Below, piece after piece: positions 11,855 through 24,100 of a stretch of DNA of 64,000 nucleotides (position 1 is the first letter of the stretch; every line of letters begins with the position of its first letter). The notes below the pieces were generated by a model. The model worked only from the letters and a program-made list of their open reading frames with translations. It ran no database searches and was not told the DNA's origin. The stretch spans positions 28,311,001 to 28,375,000 of the forward strand of contig NC_081818.1 of the NCBI RefSeq assembly GCF_030704535.1. Direction: 5' to 3'. The stretch comes from Vitis vinifera. Taxonomy: Eukaryota; Streptophyta; Magnoliopsida; Vitales; Vitaceae. Both the position numbers and the translations under genes were made by a program.

Positions 11855-12863
11855 ATGGCTTTGAAAATCCTGCTCCTCCTTCTTGCCTCTTATCTTTTAG
11901 TTACAAAAAGGGTCTCTGTCTCACTCTCTCTAGCAACTCTTGTATTTTTTTTTGTTCTTTGGTTAATTGGGTATCTGAATTTTGTAAATATCTTTTGCTT
12001 TTGTAGGTCTCGGCCAATGATGAAGAATTCGGCGTACAGGTAATATCAAGACAATGCCATGGCTTCATTTTCTTGTTTAAAGGACTTGAAACAGTCTCTT
12101 TTGAGCCCTCAAAACTTATTATCGTGTCAAACTTGACAAATTTGTTTTACAGGCTACTTATGCCAAAGCTCCAGTACCTGCTCCAGTGAAGACACCCATT
12201 CCTGCACCACCGGTCAAGCCTCCTACTGTCACTCCAAATCCCCCTGCTCCTGTGGTGAAGCCCCCCACTGTTGTGCCCAAGCCCCCTGCTCCACCGGTCA
12301 GCCCTCCTACTGTTGCTCCGAAGCCACCTGCTCCTGTGGTGCCCAAGCCCCCTACCCCACCTGCCAACCCTCCTACTGTTGCTCCCAAGCCACCTGCTCC
12401 CCCAGTGAAGCCTCCTACCGTTGTGCCCAAGCCCCCTTCTCCACCTGTCAACCCTCCTACCCCCAAGCCACCTGCTTCCCCAGTGAAGCCTCCCACTGTT
12501 GCACCAAAGCCTCCTGTGCCACCAGTCACGCCTCCTACTACAGCACCAATGCCCCCAGTGAGGGCAAGATTGGGTACTATTTCTTCCCTATGATAGGATA
12601 AAATCTGCTGAGCCTTTTTCATCTTTTTCATCTTTCTTGGTTAATATTCTGAGAATGTGTTGTGATTGTCGTCTGCAGACTGCATCCCACTATGTGATCA
12701 GAGGTGTAAAGCACATTCAAGGAAGAACATATGTGTGAGAGCATGCATGACATGCTGTGACCGCTGCAAATGTGTTCCACCAGGAACGTATGGTAACAGG
12801 GAGAAGTGTGGCAAGTGCTACACTGACATGACCACTCACGGCAACAAACCCAAGTGCCCTTAA
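11855..12863 (+). CDS. proline-rich gibberellin-regulated (GASA/snakin) protein, GASA14-like
   Basis: Exons 11855-11911, 12007-12039, 12153-12573 and 12679-12863 give 231 aa. The N-terminus MALKILLLLLASYLLV is a signal peptide, so the product is secreted to the cell wall. Residues about 31-170 form a proline-rich spacer made of degenerate P-[VNP]-KPPTV-PKPPAPPV units. The last exon encodes the GASA domain with all 12 cysteines of the family: CIPLCDQRC, then CVRACMTCCDRCKC, then a C-terminal KCP. The exon layout (signal peptide, tiny exon, Pro-rich exon, Cys-rich exon) and architecture match Arabidopsis GASA14. GASA proteins act in growth, redox control and defence downstream of gibberellin and other hormones. 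Codon 141 is split by intron 3 (G|AC, Asp). The GASA domain assignment is firm; orthology to GASA14 is inference. Confidence 0.93.
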
Positions 12864-14020
12864 AATGGACTAGAATCATGGTTTTCTTTGTCGGGTGCGA
12901 GTCTTGTTGACTGAAGATGTAATAACTTGAAGAGGAAAGTAAGAAGTAAATCGTTTCTAGGGATCTTTCTTCCACCGGCTTCAACTATCATTAGCCAGTC
13001 CTCATCTTTTCATGGTCTGTACTGTTTTTCCCCATTGTGAATTGCCCTTGCTACTGTTTGTTAAAAGTTCTCCTTACAAGAACCGGTTCTTGATTCTTCT
13101 GTGATTTTTTCAGTGAGTATTCTTTTTTTCCAAAGGATTCGTGTTTAATTTGTCCGTCCAAAGAACCAAACTGAAATTAGATCCTTGAGATCATCAAACT
13201 AAGCTGACTTTTAATGAATTGGACCTGTCACTCGGTGGATCCGAATCCAATGTTTGATGCTAGGTAGCATAGAATGATTTCATATATAAGAAGCCTAGTG
13301 TAAAGGGCTCCGTAAGTATAGATGTAATGCTCAATACTTTTCCAACCTTTGAACTAGTCGTTTTTAAGTTCAATAATGAAGGAGCTGGCACAAGTTTCAT
13401 TCTTTAAACATATTGGAATAGAAGCCATTCCCCTTGAGTCAAGCAGCAAGTGGGACTCAAGAGAAGTCTTGTCATTAATGGCAGACTAGAGGCTGCAGAA
13501 TAATTCAGGACATTGCAGTATGATTGGAGAAGTCTGCCACAATGTCCCTACATTTCCAGTGTGATCATATAAATTCTTTCATCATTGATAACGAACAAGT
13601 TGGAGCTGTGATGACCGACTTGGTTAATTGTTTAGGGTTTTGAAAGTGGCTGATAATGAGTTCCACCAGTGACCGACCAAAGGATAATTTGGCTGTTCCT
13701 GTTAACCTATTTACAACTCGGGACCAGCAATGAGGAGTAGGTTGGAAGAATAAACTATAAAGGAAGAAGTTACCATGGTGTGTCAATCTAACAGCTGGAA
13801 TCGATGGAGCAGGTTCACTATGCAGCTTTGGCTTGTCCTGCACCACCATCATGAAGCAAACGACAAAGATGCCTCAAAAATCTTTGGAATTGCTTCCAGG
13901 CCAGCACATTAAATTGTAGCTATGAATGACAGTGACTATCCAAAAAGACAAGACACCAAGCGTAGATATCAATGCCCGTATCGAACGGTCATGAGTATAT
14001 TCCTACATGTATCTCTGCCT
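12864..14020. other. intergenic DNA, 3' flank of the GASA-type gene
   Basis: No gene is supported. The region holds the 3' UTR of the preceding gene and the promoter of the arabinogalactan peptide gene. Confidence 0.5.
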
Positions 14021-14029
14021 ATATATATA
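14021..14029 (+). promoter_or_regulatory. TATA box of the arabinogalactan peptide gene
   Basis: ATATATATA within CTATATATATAGG, 82 bp upstream of the ATG, is a canonical position and sequence. Confidence 0.6.
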
Positions 14030-14102
14030 GGAGGGATACCGGGACATGATGATATAGCAGGCTGCCAACCACCTAGTTGCTTTCACAAAGAGATCAGAAA
14101 CT

Positions 14103-14294
14103 ATGGCTTTCCAAAAGTATGCTGTCATTTTCTCAATTTGGTTTGTTTTATCAGTATTGGCCGTGGCTGCACTTGAAGCACCTGCCCCCAACTCCCCATC
14201 TCAGGCGCCAAATCCACTTGCATCTTTCCAGGCAATGCTGATGGGATTCGTGGGTGTTGCTATTTCCTTTATTTTCTTTAAATCTGTGGCTTGA
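14103..14294 (+). CDS. arabinogalactan peptide (short GPI-anchored AGP)
   Basis: A single exon encodes 63 aa. The layout is that of AG-peptides: signal peptide (MAFQKYAVIFSIWFVLSVLAVA, about residues 1-22), a short mature segment (EAPAPNSPSQAPNPLA) with Ala-Pro and Ser-Pro dipeptides that are hydroxylated and arabinogalactosylated, and a hydrophobic C-terminus (MLMGFVGVAISFIFF) that would be replaced by a GPI anchor. The product would be a heavily glycosylated peptide of about 10-20 residues at the plasma membrane. A TATA box sits at a suitable distance. The family is recognisable by architecture; the individual orthologue (AGP12/13/14/21-like) is not resolved. The downstream gene happens to encode a GPI-anchor biosynthesis enzyme; I see no sign that this is functional linkage. 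Confidence 0.88.
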   Translation: MAFQKYAVIFSIWFVLSVLAVAALEAPAPNSPSQAPNPLASFQAMLMGFVGVAISFIFFKSVA

Positions 14295-15110
14295 GCTCCC
14301 CCATTCAACTCTACTTGTTCTGGTGTGCTTCTTTCAGTATTTTCTGCACCATGTTTCTGTGACTGGAGATGTTATTGAGCTCACAATCTAGCACAAAATT
14401 ATGAATAATGCACTTGTATCAAGTCCTCCCCCTTGATTTACTACAATGTTGTAATGCCTGTCCTATTGTGTACCAACCCTTGATTGAGTGAAATATCATC
14501 TCCGATCTGTTTCTATCTTGGAAAATGTTAGGGCACTGATTCAGTATCAACAGAACTTGCAGTCAGGATCCTTAAAAATTCATGATGAAATTGTGGTTAG
14601 GGTACAATTACAAACAAATCAAACATCAAGCAACATACAAACAAATGGGACGCAAGTGAAATATAAAAACATTGGAACCAAATTATATATATGATATGTT
14701 TTTGGACAAATAGTTGAAGAGGTCAGCCAGCGGAAAAATAGAGCCAGCCCATCACTTTTTGCTGGAAATGGGCCTGTCATTACATGAGCTGGGTGCTGCC
14801 ACATTGGTTAACATTTGGCTTGGCAGGTGACCCCCCACCCCCAACAAAAACAAAAGGACTCTTTGGAACCAAAGCCTTCGAGCCACATTGGTCAAGGGCC
14901 ACGGTGCCAATCTCAGAACAAAGATCCTCTCGTTTATGCCAGCCAAACCAGGCTGCTTTCATTAGTGATTTGGGACTAGAGTGATCCGTTGGCTGGTGTC
15001 TGGCTTCGAAAATTAGAGGTGGTTTTTAGTTATTTTCAGGTGGGGTTTTCTCAATTTCCACGTCTCAGCCTAAAGAAAAGAAGAGAGCATAGCGAGAGCG
15101 GAGTCACAGA
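14295..15110. other. intergenic DNA between the AGP and PIG-N genes
   Basis: It holds the AGP 3' flank and the PIG-N promoter/5' UTR. Open frames at about 14752-14984 lie on both strands and show no family features. Confidence 0.5.
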
Positions 15111-18100
15111 ATGGGTGGAGATGGGATCTTGGGGTTCGGAGATGTTGAGCAAATCAAAGAAGCTACAAGCGGAAAGAGAAGGTGGTTGAAGAGGAGAGAG
15201 AGATGGCTTGTGGTTCTTGGGGTGGTTCTACACGCAGTTTACATGCTCAGTATCTTCGATATCTACTTCAAGACCCCAATCATCCATGGCATGGACCCGG
15301 TCACTCCTCGCTTCAAGGCTCCCGCCAAGCGTCTCGTGCTTTTGGTTGGTACGGTCTCTAGAGCACCATCTATTCGCTGATTTGATCCAGCTAATTTCAC
15401 GAGTTATTGGCATTGGATGTAAAGTGGGTCCGTTTAGTTTTGTATTGCTGGTTGTTTATTTGATAGTAGGGACTAATTGGTTGCTTCGAGCATTCTAAAA
15501 GATCTTTATTTATTTATTTATTTTTTGGGTATTTTTTGCATTGAATCATTGTGGTTTATTAAAACTGAACACCTGGTTCTGTGATTTCCACTGCAACCAC
15601 TTTAGCATTTCTTCGTTGGCTGAAATCCGATAGGTTCTTTGTTAGAAAATTGAACTACTTTTTCTGTATATTATTGTTGATGGAATGTTTTCAACCCTGA
15701 GTTTCTTAAAATTTTGAAATTGGAATGTAAATGCAGCGGATGGGTTACGGGCTGACAAGTTTTTTGAGCCAGACTCTGATGGAAATTACAGAGCACCTTT
15801 TCTGAGGAGCATAATTAAGGAGCAAGGTCGGTGGGGTGTGTCTCATGCTCGTCCTCCAACAGAGTCAAGGCCTGGACATGTTGCTATAATAGCTGGTTTC
15901 TATGAGGATCCTAGTGCAGTTACAAAAGGTGTTTTTTCTGTCTTCTTTTACCAACTTAAGAAAAACTCTCTGGTTCAGTCTTTTACTGCTATTCTTCCTG
16001 GAAGTAATTCTTATAACTTGTAGAATGCATGATTTTATGCTGTTGGATTCTGTTTACCAAAGATAAATTCTGTTGCAGGATGGAAAGCTAATCCAGTTGA
16101 GTTCGATTCTGTGTTTAACCGAAGCCGGCATACATTTGCTTTCGGTAGTCCAGATATTGTTCCAATATTTTGCAGTGCCCTGCCACACAGTACCTGGAAT
16201 TCATATCCTCATGAGTTTGAAGACTTTGCTACTGGTCTGGTACTATTCTTTTAACACTAGTTATTCCGGTTATAGAAACTTATTCTCCATTATGGATATT
16301 TAAATTGGATGTTAGAAGCCCTATTTCCTGTTCTTCCAAAACAGAAGGAAGTTCGATAGAAACTGTTATGGTTTAACTGTCTCGTCTAAAAGCTCTTTCA
16401 TTCTCATCATATTTACATTTTGCTTTAACTTTTTTGTATGCTTTTTTTTTTCATTGACTAGATTGGATGCATGATGACCATGTGCATCCCTCATATTTTC
16501 CACTTGTTATGCTTGTCTTAACATCAATCATTTCATTAGGTTTTGGCTAATGTATGAACTCCCTGTTTAGTAAACTACTCTGTGGTGTCTCATCATTCTG
16601 ATACATGCCTGCATTGACATCTTGATAATATAATTTTAATTGAAAATGCTTTGTCAAATAACATTAGGGGTGATATGCCTGATGGGTACTATTGGATGCC
16701 TGGTGGCTATCCTTGATAACACTGAGGAAACCTGCTGAACATGCTTGAGGTTCCCTGGAAATGGCTGTGATGATTTATATTTCTAATTTCTTATCTTGAT
16801 ATCAGAAACTGTTGCCACTAAACCTAAAACTATTCAAAACAAGCATTGTTTTCAAATTCAATAAGTAACAAGCATTGTTTTCAAATTCAATAAGTTATCT
16901 TAAACTTGATCAAAGTAATTTGTCCCAGTCAATTTTTTTATTGACTCAGCAGCAGCTCACTTTCAATCTAACTTACTGGAGTTGGAGTCTGCTAATTAAT
17001 TATTTATAAATTAGATCATGGTCTTAGTTCACATGTTTGAGTTCCAAAGTGCTCTGCGAATTGCCCCTTTTTCTATTTTTCATGTGTTTCACATAATTTT
17101 TTTAGTCTTCATTATAGGGTGAAAAATAGTATAGCTTCTTTTATTGGTGTCTGTATAAGTAAATGAGTTCTAAGCCAATTGGGCTGACTTTAAAGTTGAA
17201 TGGAGTTTAATTTTGAACTACATAAAAGAGTAAAATTGTGTTGTTTGTCTAGTTTAATTTTTTTTAGACTAAGCCAAAATGTGGCACTTAAATTTTTCTG
17301 CATATGCATTTATGTGTGTCAATGTGTGATAAAAAAGAAATAAAAAATGACTTATTACTACCTACTATGGTCAATGGCCTATTGGCTATAAGTAATATGT
17401 TAATGGTGTAATTTTCAATTCTACTAGACACCCACAAATGTTTTTCGCAAATTCATTTGTATAGTTGCTAAATAAAGATGTTATAGCTTAATTTTTTTTG
17501 TGTAATGAACGGCTCTCTCTCTCTCTCTCTCTCTTCATGGCGTAGTCTTTCAGTTTATGGATCTCTCTTTGAGTAACAAAACCTTAAGTATATAATTAGA
17601 GCTCTATGGTTGGTGCAACTGTCGTTATCTATATATGCAAATAATATAATATCATGTCTCCCAATCTGGATGGTGGTCTTATAAATTGGGATGCCTTATT
17701 TTTATTGATGTTTTAAATACTTCTCACCCTCATTTGTTATATCCTTCTTCCCTGTTGATAAAAAGTTCTGTATTTCTTTTATGTCTTTCTTAAAGAATAA
17801 AAAATGTGTAATCTTGGGTACTTCTCACCCATGTCAACATCATACTTTTCTATCCTAAAAACTAAGGTGTGTTTTCTCAGTTTTCAACATCTCATCTGTG
17901 CTTGTTGGCATTCTGTATATCTGTCTGAAGTCGGAATTATAGACTTTTACTGAACTTTTTCCTCCCATCAGTTGTAACGTAGTGCTAAAGTTCTTACTGG
18001 AAATTTAATTTTCCTGAAGTAAAAATTTTCTAATAATATTGTGGGCACCAAGTTTTTTTGTTTTTATATATCAACCTCTGTAGTTCTCACTTGAATCAAT

Positions 18101-21100
18101 GCTTTCCTGATTTAATAGTGTTAATGCAGATGCATCCTTTTTGGATGAGTGGTCCTTTGATCAATTCCAGAGCCTTCTGAATAGCTCCAATAAAGATCCA
18201 AAATTGAAGCAGTTACTTCTACAGGATAACCTCGTCATATTCCTGCATCTACTTGGTTGTGATTCGAATGGTCATGCACATCGGCCCTATTCATCTATCT
18301 ACCTTAATAATGTTAAGGTTGTTGATCGTATTGCTGAAAATGTTTATAATCTTGTTGAAGACTTTTTCAAGGACAATCAGACAGCATTTATTTTTACTGC
18401 TGATCATGGAATGAGTGACAAAGGTATGAAGCTTTTAGAATATGTATATTAGTGGAACTTGAATTTCTTTTGTTTCATTGCTCTCATTCAGGTTTTTGTC
18501 TTGTGTAACCTGCTCAAAGCTTGAATGTTGTTGAATGCATGAATAGTGGTCACAAGCACTCCATAGCATTTGATGATTCATTATGTTTATTGAGCAATTT
18601 TTGCTTTTTTGACCAGACAACATTTGATGATGCATTATGTTTATTGAGCAATTTTTGCTTTTTTTGACCAGACAACATTCTATAGATGGTAGGGAAGCAA
18701 GCTAAACAAGCCTGATTCTTTACTTGAATCATTTAAGGAATTTAGTCCACCTCCACATGTCCATGGTGATCTCCTTAACTAGTTAATTTAGCTGGATGGC
18801 TATTGAATTGTTCGAGCCTCAAAAGTTTCACATAATCCAAGCACCGACCTCACATCCACCGCCATGACTACCCTTCCAGAAAAGTGGAACAAAAAGAAGT
18901 GAATAAAAGGAATCACTTAACTTATAGCAATATAATTGGTTGAGCTCAAAGGTTTTGGTAATCTACTTGAATCCATGAATCTATACTACCTTGGAGCAAA
19001 AAGTGATTGTGTGTTACTGAAAAAATAAATGAAGAAGAAACTTCTTGTTGGGTGGCTGAATTAGGCATATAATATGCATTTAATATGACATTATCCCATT
19101 GGAACAGTTGACCCACCTGGTTAACCATTTTGACCAACCTTGCCAGTTCCTCAATGGCTAGAGTAGTGTTCAAACTTTGAAGCATTGGTTCCTTAGATTT
19201 GAATGCTACTAACATGATCTGCTCAGACATGAAATATGATATTTCCTGTCTATTTACTTAAGATACTGTTTAATTTGGTTTCTCTTGGATCAGCTTAAGA
19301 AGGGATGGCTGCCTTCTCGGAGGGAGAAGGAGCTCCGAAGGGGGGCAAGTGCTGGTTTGCTGTGGAATCAAAGACTTTTGAGATCTCTATTGAAGAGACT
19401 CGAGGCAAACTGAGGGGGATTATTCTGGAGAGAAGCAAAGGCTTATCTTCCTGGATAAAATTTGGAGAAAAGAGCCTCAGTTCTCTGTTGGAAGGAGTGG
19501 AAGAGTGGTGCAGAGAAGAATCAAGTTCAAGGAGCCTTAGAGCTTGGGAAGAAGGAGGAAGGAAATATAGGTTGGAGTGTCGTTCAAATGCTGCAGGTAG
19601 GTATCTGCTATGTTCAGTGAGGGACTCGGAGGCAAAGAGGTTTTGTCTGGTTTTCCCAGAAGGTAAGGGCTTAGTAGGTGGTTGGTTCATGCTGGCTCAG
19701 AAGCTCAGAGCCCTTGGAATAACTTCTCAACCCATGAAGAAGTTTGATCTGGGTAATTCCACCTCTGTAAAGGAAGATTATAGAGGTAAAGGAAAAGAGA
19801 AAGGGAAAGGAGTTATTCCAGATGCTGAAAGAGTGGAGAAAGGAGATTTAGGGGAAGCTTTATGGGTGGATGTTGGTGAGCGAGACTTGACCAGAAGGGA
19901 AGTGCAGCTTAGCCGCTGTTTGGTAGGATGTTTTGGTGATAGTGTGGAGGATGTTCCGCCTTTGTCCTTTTTGGAAGAATGGGCGTATGATAGCTGGTCT
20001 CTCAAGGGAGGTTTAAAAATCTCCCGGTTGGGTGGAGCCTTAGTGTTGTTCGAATTTGAAGACAAAGTGGATGCGGAATGGGTGCTATTAAGGGGTAGTA
20101 GAAGGCTCCAGAGGAGAGAGTTTTTCTTGCAGAAATGGGGACCTGAAGTGGGTTGTTGCAGAAATGGAAGCCACCCAAAGGATGTGTGGGTGAAAGTAGT
20201 CGGACTACCACTTCATCTTTGGAGTAGAGAAGTGTTCAAGAGTATACGAGAGAGATGCGGGGGATTCATAGCTGTGGATGAGGATACAGCCTTTTTCTCC
20301 GAGCTACAGTGGGCTCGCATTTTGGTGAAAGCTCCGGGAAAGATCAAACAGGGTACACTACAGGTGATAGCCGGAAAATGCTGCTGGACGGTGAGTCTTT
20401 GGTGGGAAAATCCCCCATGGTTCTCGGAGGTGGTAGAGAGGCGGGAGGTCAGGGATGAGGGTAGGGGAGAATCACGCGCCAGTGGTAGCGTGAGAGGTTT
20501 TCAAAATGGCAAAAGTGGTCTGCAGGTTCAGGCGTCAGGGATTTAGGTTGAGTGTGGCAGAGAGCAAGGTGAGGCGGCAGTTGCAGGGGTGGATGAGGGA
20601 AGGAGGCCCTTCGCAGGTGATCTGGGCCATTTAAACAACGGGTTTGGGCCCAGTAAAGAGAAGGGACAGGCATATAAAGGCATGAGTGTCTTGGGCTTAA
20701 GTGAGGACAGGTTTTGGGCCAAAAGCCCACTACCCGCTAGTTTTAAAAAGAAAGGCTGGGGGTGGGCTTCTAAGCCCACTTCTGGAAAGGAGTTGGAGGT
20801 GCGGTCCTCCTCGGCTAGGGCTTCCTCTGTTCCCGCGGAGACTGAAGAGGGGTTGGATCCAGAGCTCAGGGTGTTCCAAGCTGAAAATGCCGTCGGGTCG
20901 ACGCCGCGTGGATGGAGAGGCACCGACGAGGCTCTAATGGAGGAGGCTTCCAGGTACGATGCTGGTCCTTCTCCTCTTTCTCAGCTGGGGCATCGGGGAC
21001 ACTCCCACCTTTCTTCTTCTTCTTTTGGGGGCATCGCCGAGGCCGTCGGGACTTCGGAGGGGGTGATTGTTGGTGCGGAAGGGGAGTTGGACTGTTATGA

Positions 21101-24100
21101 GATAAGTTTGGGGAGAATCAATGCCGCGTCGGCTTGCGGGGATGGGAGTGGACTTTTTCGGGACTCGGGTGATGCCGAAAAAGAAAATGAGCTAGCTCTG
21201 GTACCAGTTGGGGAGTTTGTTATGAGTCTTTGTGAGGAAGAGGAAGCATGTCACAGAGAAGAAGGGGAAAGTGGGGAAGGATGGAGTACTAGTAGCCTTG
21301 CGAGATTCAGCCACTGTTTGGGGATGCCAACGGAAGGCTTCGAAGAGGAAATCTTATATCTCTTAAGAAGAATGAAGGGGAGAATGGAGCAAAAGGGCAG
21401 GGAAGGGGTGACTAGGAAGAAGAGCCTAAAATCTTCAAAATCCAGTAGGGAACTCAAGAAGCTGGAGTGGACGGTTAGTTACAAAAAGGCGAAAATGGGA
21501 TCTAGCACGGGGTTTTCTGGAGGGGCTTCAGGATCAGGGTGTAAATGAAGATAAGAATTCTGTCATGGAATGTTAGAGGGGCTAATGATAGGGATAAAAG
21601 GAGGATCATCAAGTCAGTTATTAAATCCCAGAGAGTGGACGTGGTGTGTTTACAGGAAACTAAAATTAAAGAAATGTCTACGGGGCTTGTTCGAAGTTTG
21701 GGGGTGGGAAGAAATATAGAGTGGAGAGCAGTCAACTCTAGGGGAGCAGCTGGGGGTATTTTGGTGTTCTGGGACAACAGGGTGGTGGAGCTGGTGGGAT
21801 GGGAACAAGGAGTGTTCTCAATTTCGTGCCGGTTCAAAAATTGTGTGGATGGTGTTGTATGGGTGTTCACTGGGGTGTATGGGCCGGTTTGCAGTGGTGA
21901 TAGAGAGGAGTTTTGGGAGGAACTTGGTTCAGTTAAAGGACTATGGAGGGACCCTTGGTGTGTGGGAGGGGATTTCAACTTGGTAAGGTTTCCAGAGGAG
22001 CGTAGCAGACGAGGTGGTCTTACAGCTTCTATGAGGAGATTCTCAGAAGTGGTTGAGGATCTGGAGCTCAGGGACTATCCATTGCGGGGGGGTCCGTTTA
22101 CTTGGAGAGGGGGTTTGAACAACCGGGTCCAGTCTAGGCTGGATAGGTTCTTAGTGACGGATAATTGGGATAACATGTTTAATGGTGCTGTACAGGGCAT
22201 TCTCCCGAGACCTGTCTCGGATCACTTCCCCATTCTCTTGGAAGGAGGAGGTTTGAAGAGGGGTCCTTCCCCTTTCAGGTTTGAGAACATGTGGTTGGAG
22301 GAGGGGGGTTTTAAAGACAAGTTGAAGACGTGGTGGGGGAGTTTAAAGTTTACTGGGTCAGCCAGCTACATTCTAGATGCTAAATTGAGGGCCCTTAAAA
22401 ACATTTTGAAGATTTGGAATAAGGAGGAGTTTGGGTTAGTTGAGGATAAAAAGGGTGAAGCTCTTAAACAAGTTGAGTACTGGGATGAAAAGGAGAAATA
22501 TGATGTTTTAAATATGGAAGATTGTGAAGCAAGAAATGGAGCAAGGGAGGCCTACAAGTCTTGGGTGATAAAAGAAGAGATTTTCTGGAGACAGAAGTCT
22601 AGGGAGTTGTGGTTGAAGGAGGGGGATAATAATACCAGATTCTTTCATAGGATGGCGAATGCTCATTGTAGAAGAAACTGGCTGTCCAAGTTGAAAGTTA
22701 ATGGTTGTTGGCATTCAGAGGAAAATAACTTAAGAAACAGTGTGGTGGGGGCGTTTCAAGAGCTGTACCAGGAAGAAGAGGGGTGGCGTCCTAGTGTTGA
22801 CGGGATCTCTTTTATGAGGTTAGATATCAGTGAGGCTGAGGGGTTGGAGATCCCTTTCGTGGAGGAAGAGGTGTTAGCAGCTCTTACGGACCTAGGCAAA
22901 GACAAAGCCCCGGGGCCGGATGGCTTTACAATGGCGTTCTGGCTTTATGGGTGGGATGTGGTGAAGTTTGAAATTATGGGATTTTTTAGAGAATTCCATG
23001 AAAGGGGCAGATTTGTAAAATCCCTAAATGCAACCTTCTTGGTTTTAGTCCCTAAGAAGGGAGGGGCAGAAGATTTGAAAGATTTTAGACCGATTAGCCT
23101 TGTGGGAAGCCTGTACAAGTTGTTGGCCAAGGTATTGGCAAATAGACTCAAGAAGGTTATGGGAAAAGTGATTTCGGAACCCCAAAATGCCTTTGTGGAG
23201 GGTAGGCAAATTCTTGATGCAGTTTTGATTGCTAATGAGGCTGTGGACTCCAGATTGAAAAGCAATCAAGGGGGCGTAATGTGCAAATTGGATATAGAGA
23301 AGGCTTTTGATCATGTTGGCTGGAAGTTCTTGTTGACTGTGTTAAAGCAAATGGGATTTGGGCAGAGATGGATTATGTGGATAGAGTGGTGTATCTCAAC
23401 TGTTAGATACTCCGTTCTGATAAATGGCTCTCCTTCCGGATTCTTCCAAAGCTCAAGGGGTCTGAGGCAAGGGGACCCCCTATCCCCTTACCTGTTCGTG
23501 ATAGCTATGGAGGTGTTTAGTTGCTTAATGAGAAGGGCCATCAGTGGGGGCTTTCTATCTGGATGGAGGATTAGAGGCAGGGGTGGAGAAGGGATTATGA
23601 TATCCCATTTGCTCTTTGCGGACGACACCTTGGTGTTTTGTGAGGAGTCCCAGGATCAGTTGACGTATCTAAGTTGGCTTCTCATGTGGTTTGAGGCTTG
23701 CTCAGGTTTGAAAGTTAACTTGGAGAAGAGTGAGCTTATTCCGGTGGGGAGGGTGACTGATATAGAGGATTTGGCTCTGGAGTTAGGTTGTAAGGTGGGG
23801 GGTCTGCCTTCTAGGTATTTGGGTTTGCCTTTGGGGGCACCTTTCAAATCAGAGGTGGTATGGGATTGTGTTGAAGAGAGGTTTAGGAAAAGGTTGGCTA
23901 TGTGGAAGAGACAGTATATTTCCAAGGGGGGAAGACTCACCCTTATTCGGAGCACTCTTTCCAGTTTGCCGGTTTACTTCATGTCTCTTTTCCTTTTGCC
24001 CAGAAAAGTTAGGATGCGGTTGGAGAAGATTCAGAGGGACTTCCTGTGGGGGGGAGGTGCTCTTGAACAGAGGCCTCATCTGGTTAGGTGGACTCTGGTT

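Larger units (their letters stand above)
18424..19287. other. PIG-N intron 4, part upstream of the LINE
   Basis: It contains a 54-bp tandem duplication (18567-18675) and ends at the LINE insertion. Nothing else is recognised. Confidence 0.75.

Noticed and set aside
12158-12631. 157-codon glycine-rich frame on the minus strand
   Set aside because: It is the mirror of the proline-rich exon of the GASA gene (CCN codons read backwards as GGN) and has no independent support.
19288-19304. Proof that the LINE is full length at its 5' end
   Set aside because: Only 17 bp precede the ORF1 ATG; without other family copies a slight 5' truncation cannot be excluded.
21502-21978. Minus-strand frames inside the LINE
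   Set aside because: They lie opposite the strongly G-rich LINE coding strand, which lacks minus-strand stops; no motifs.
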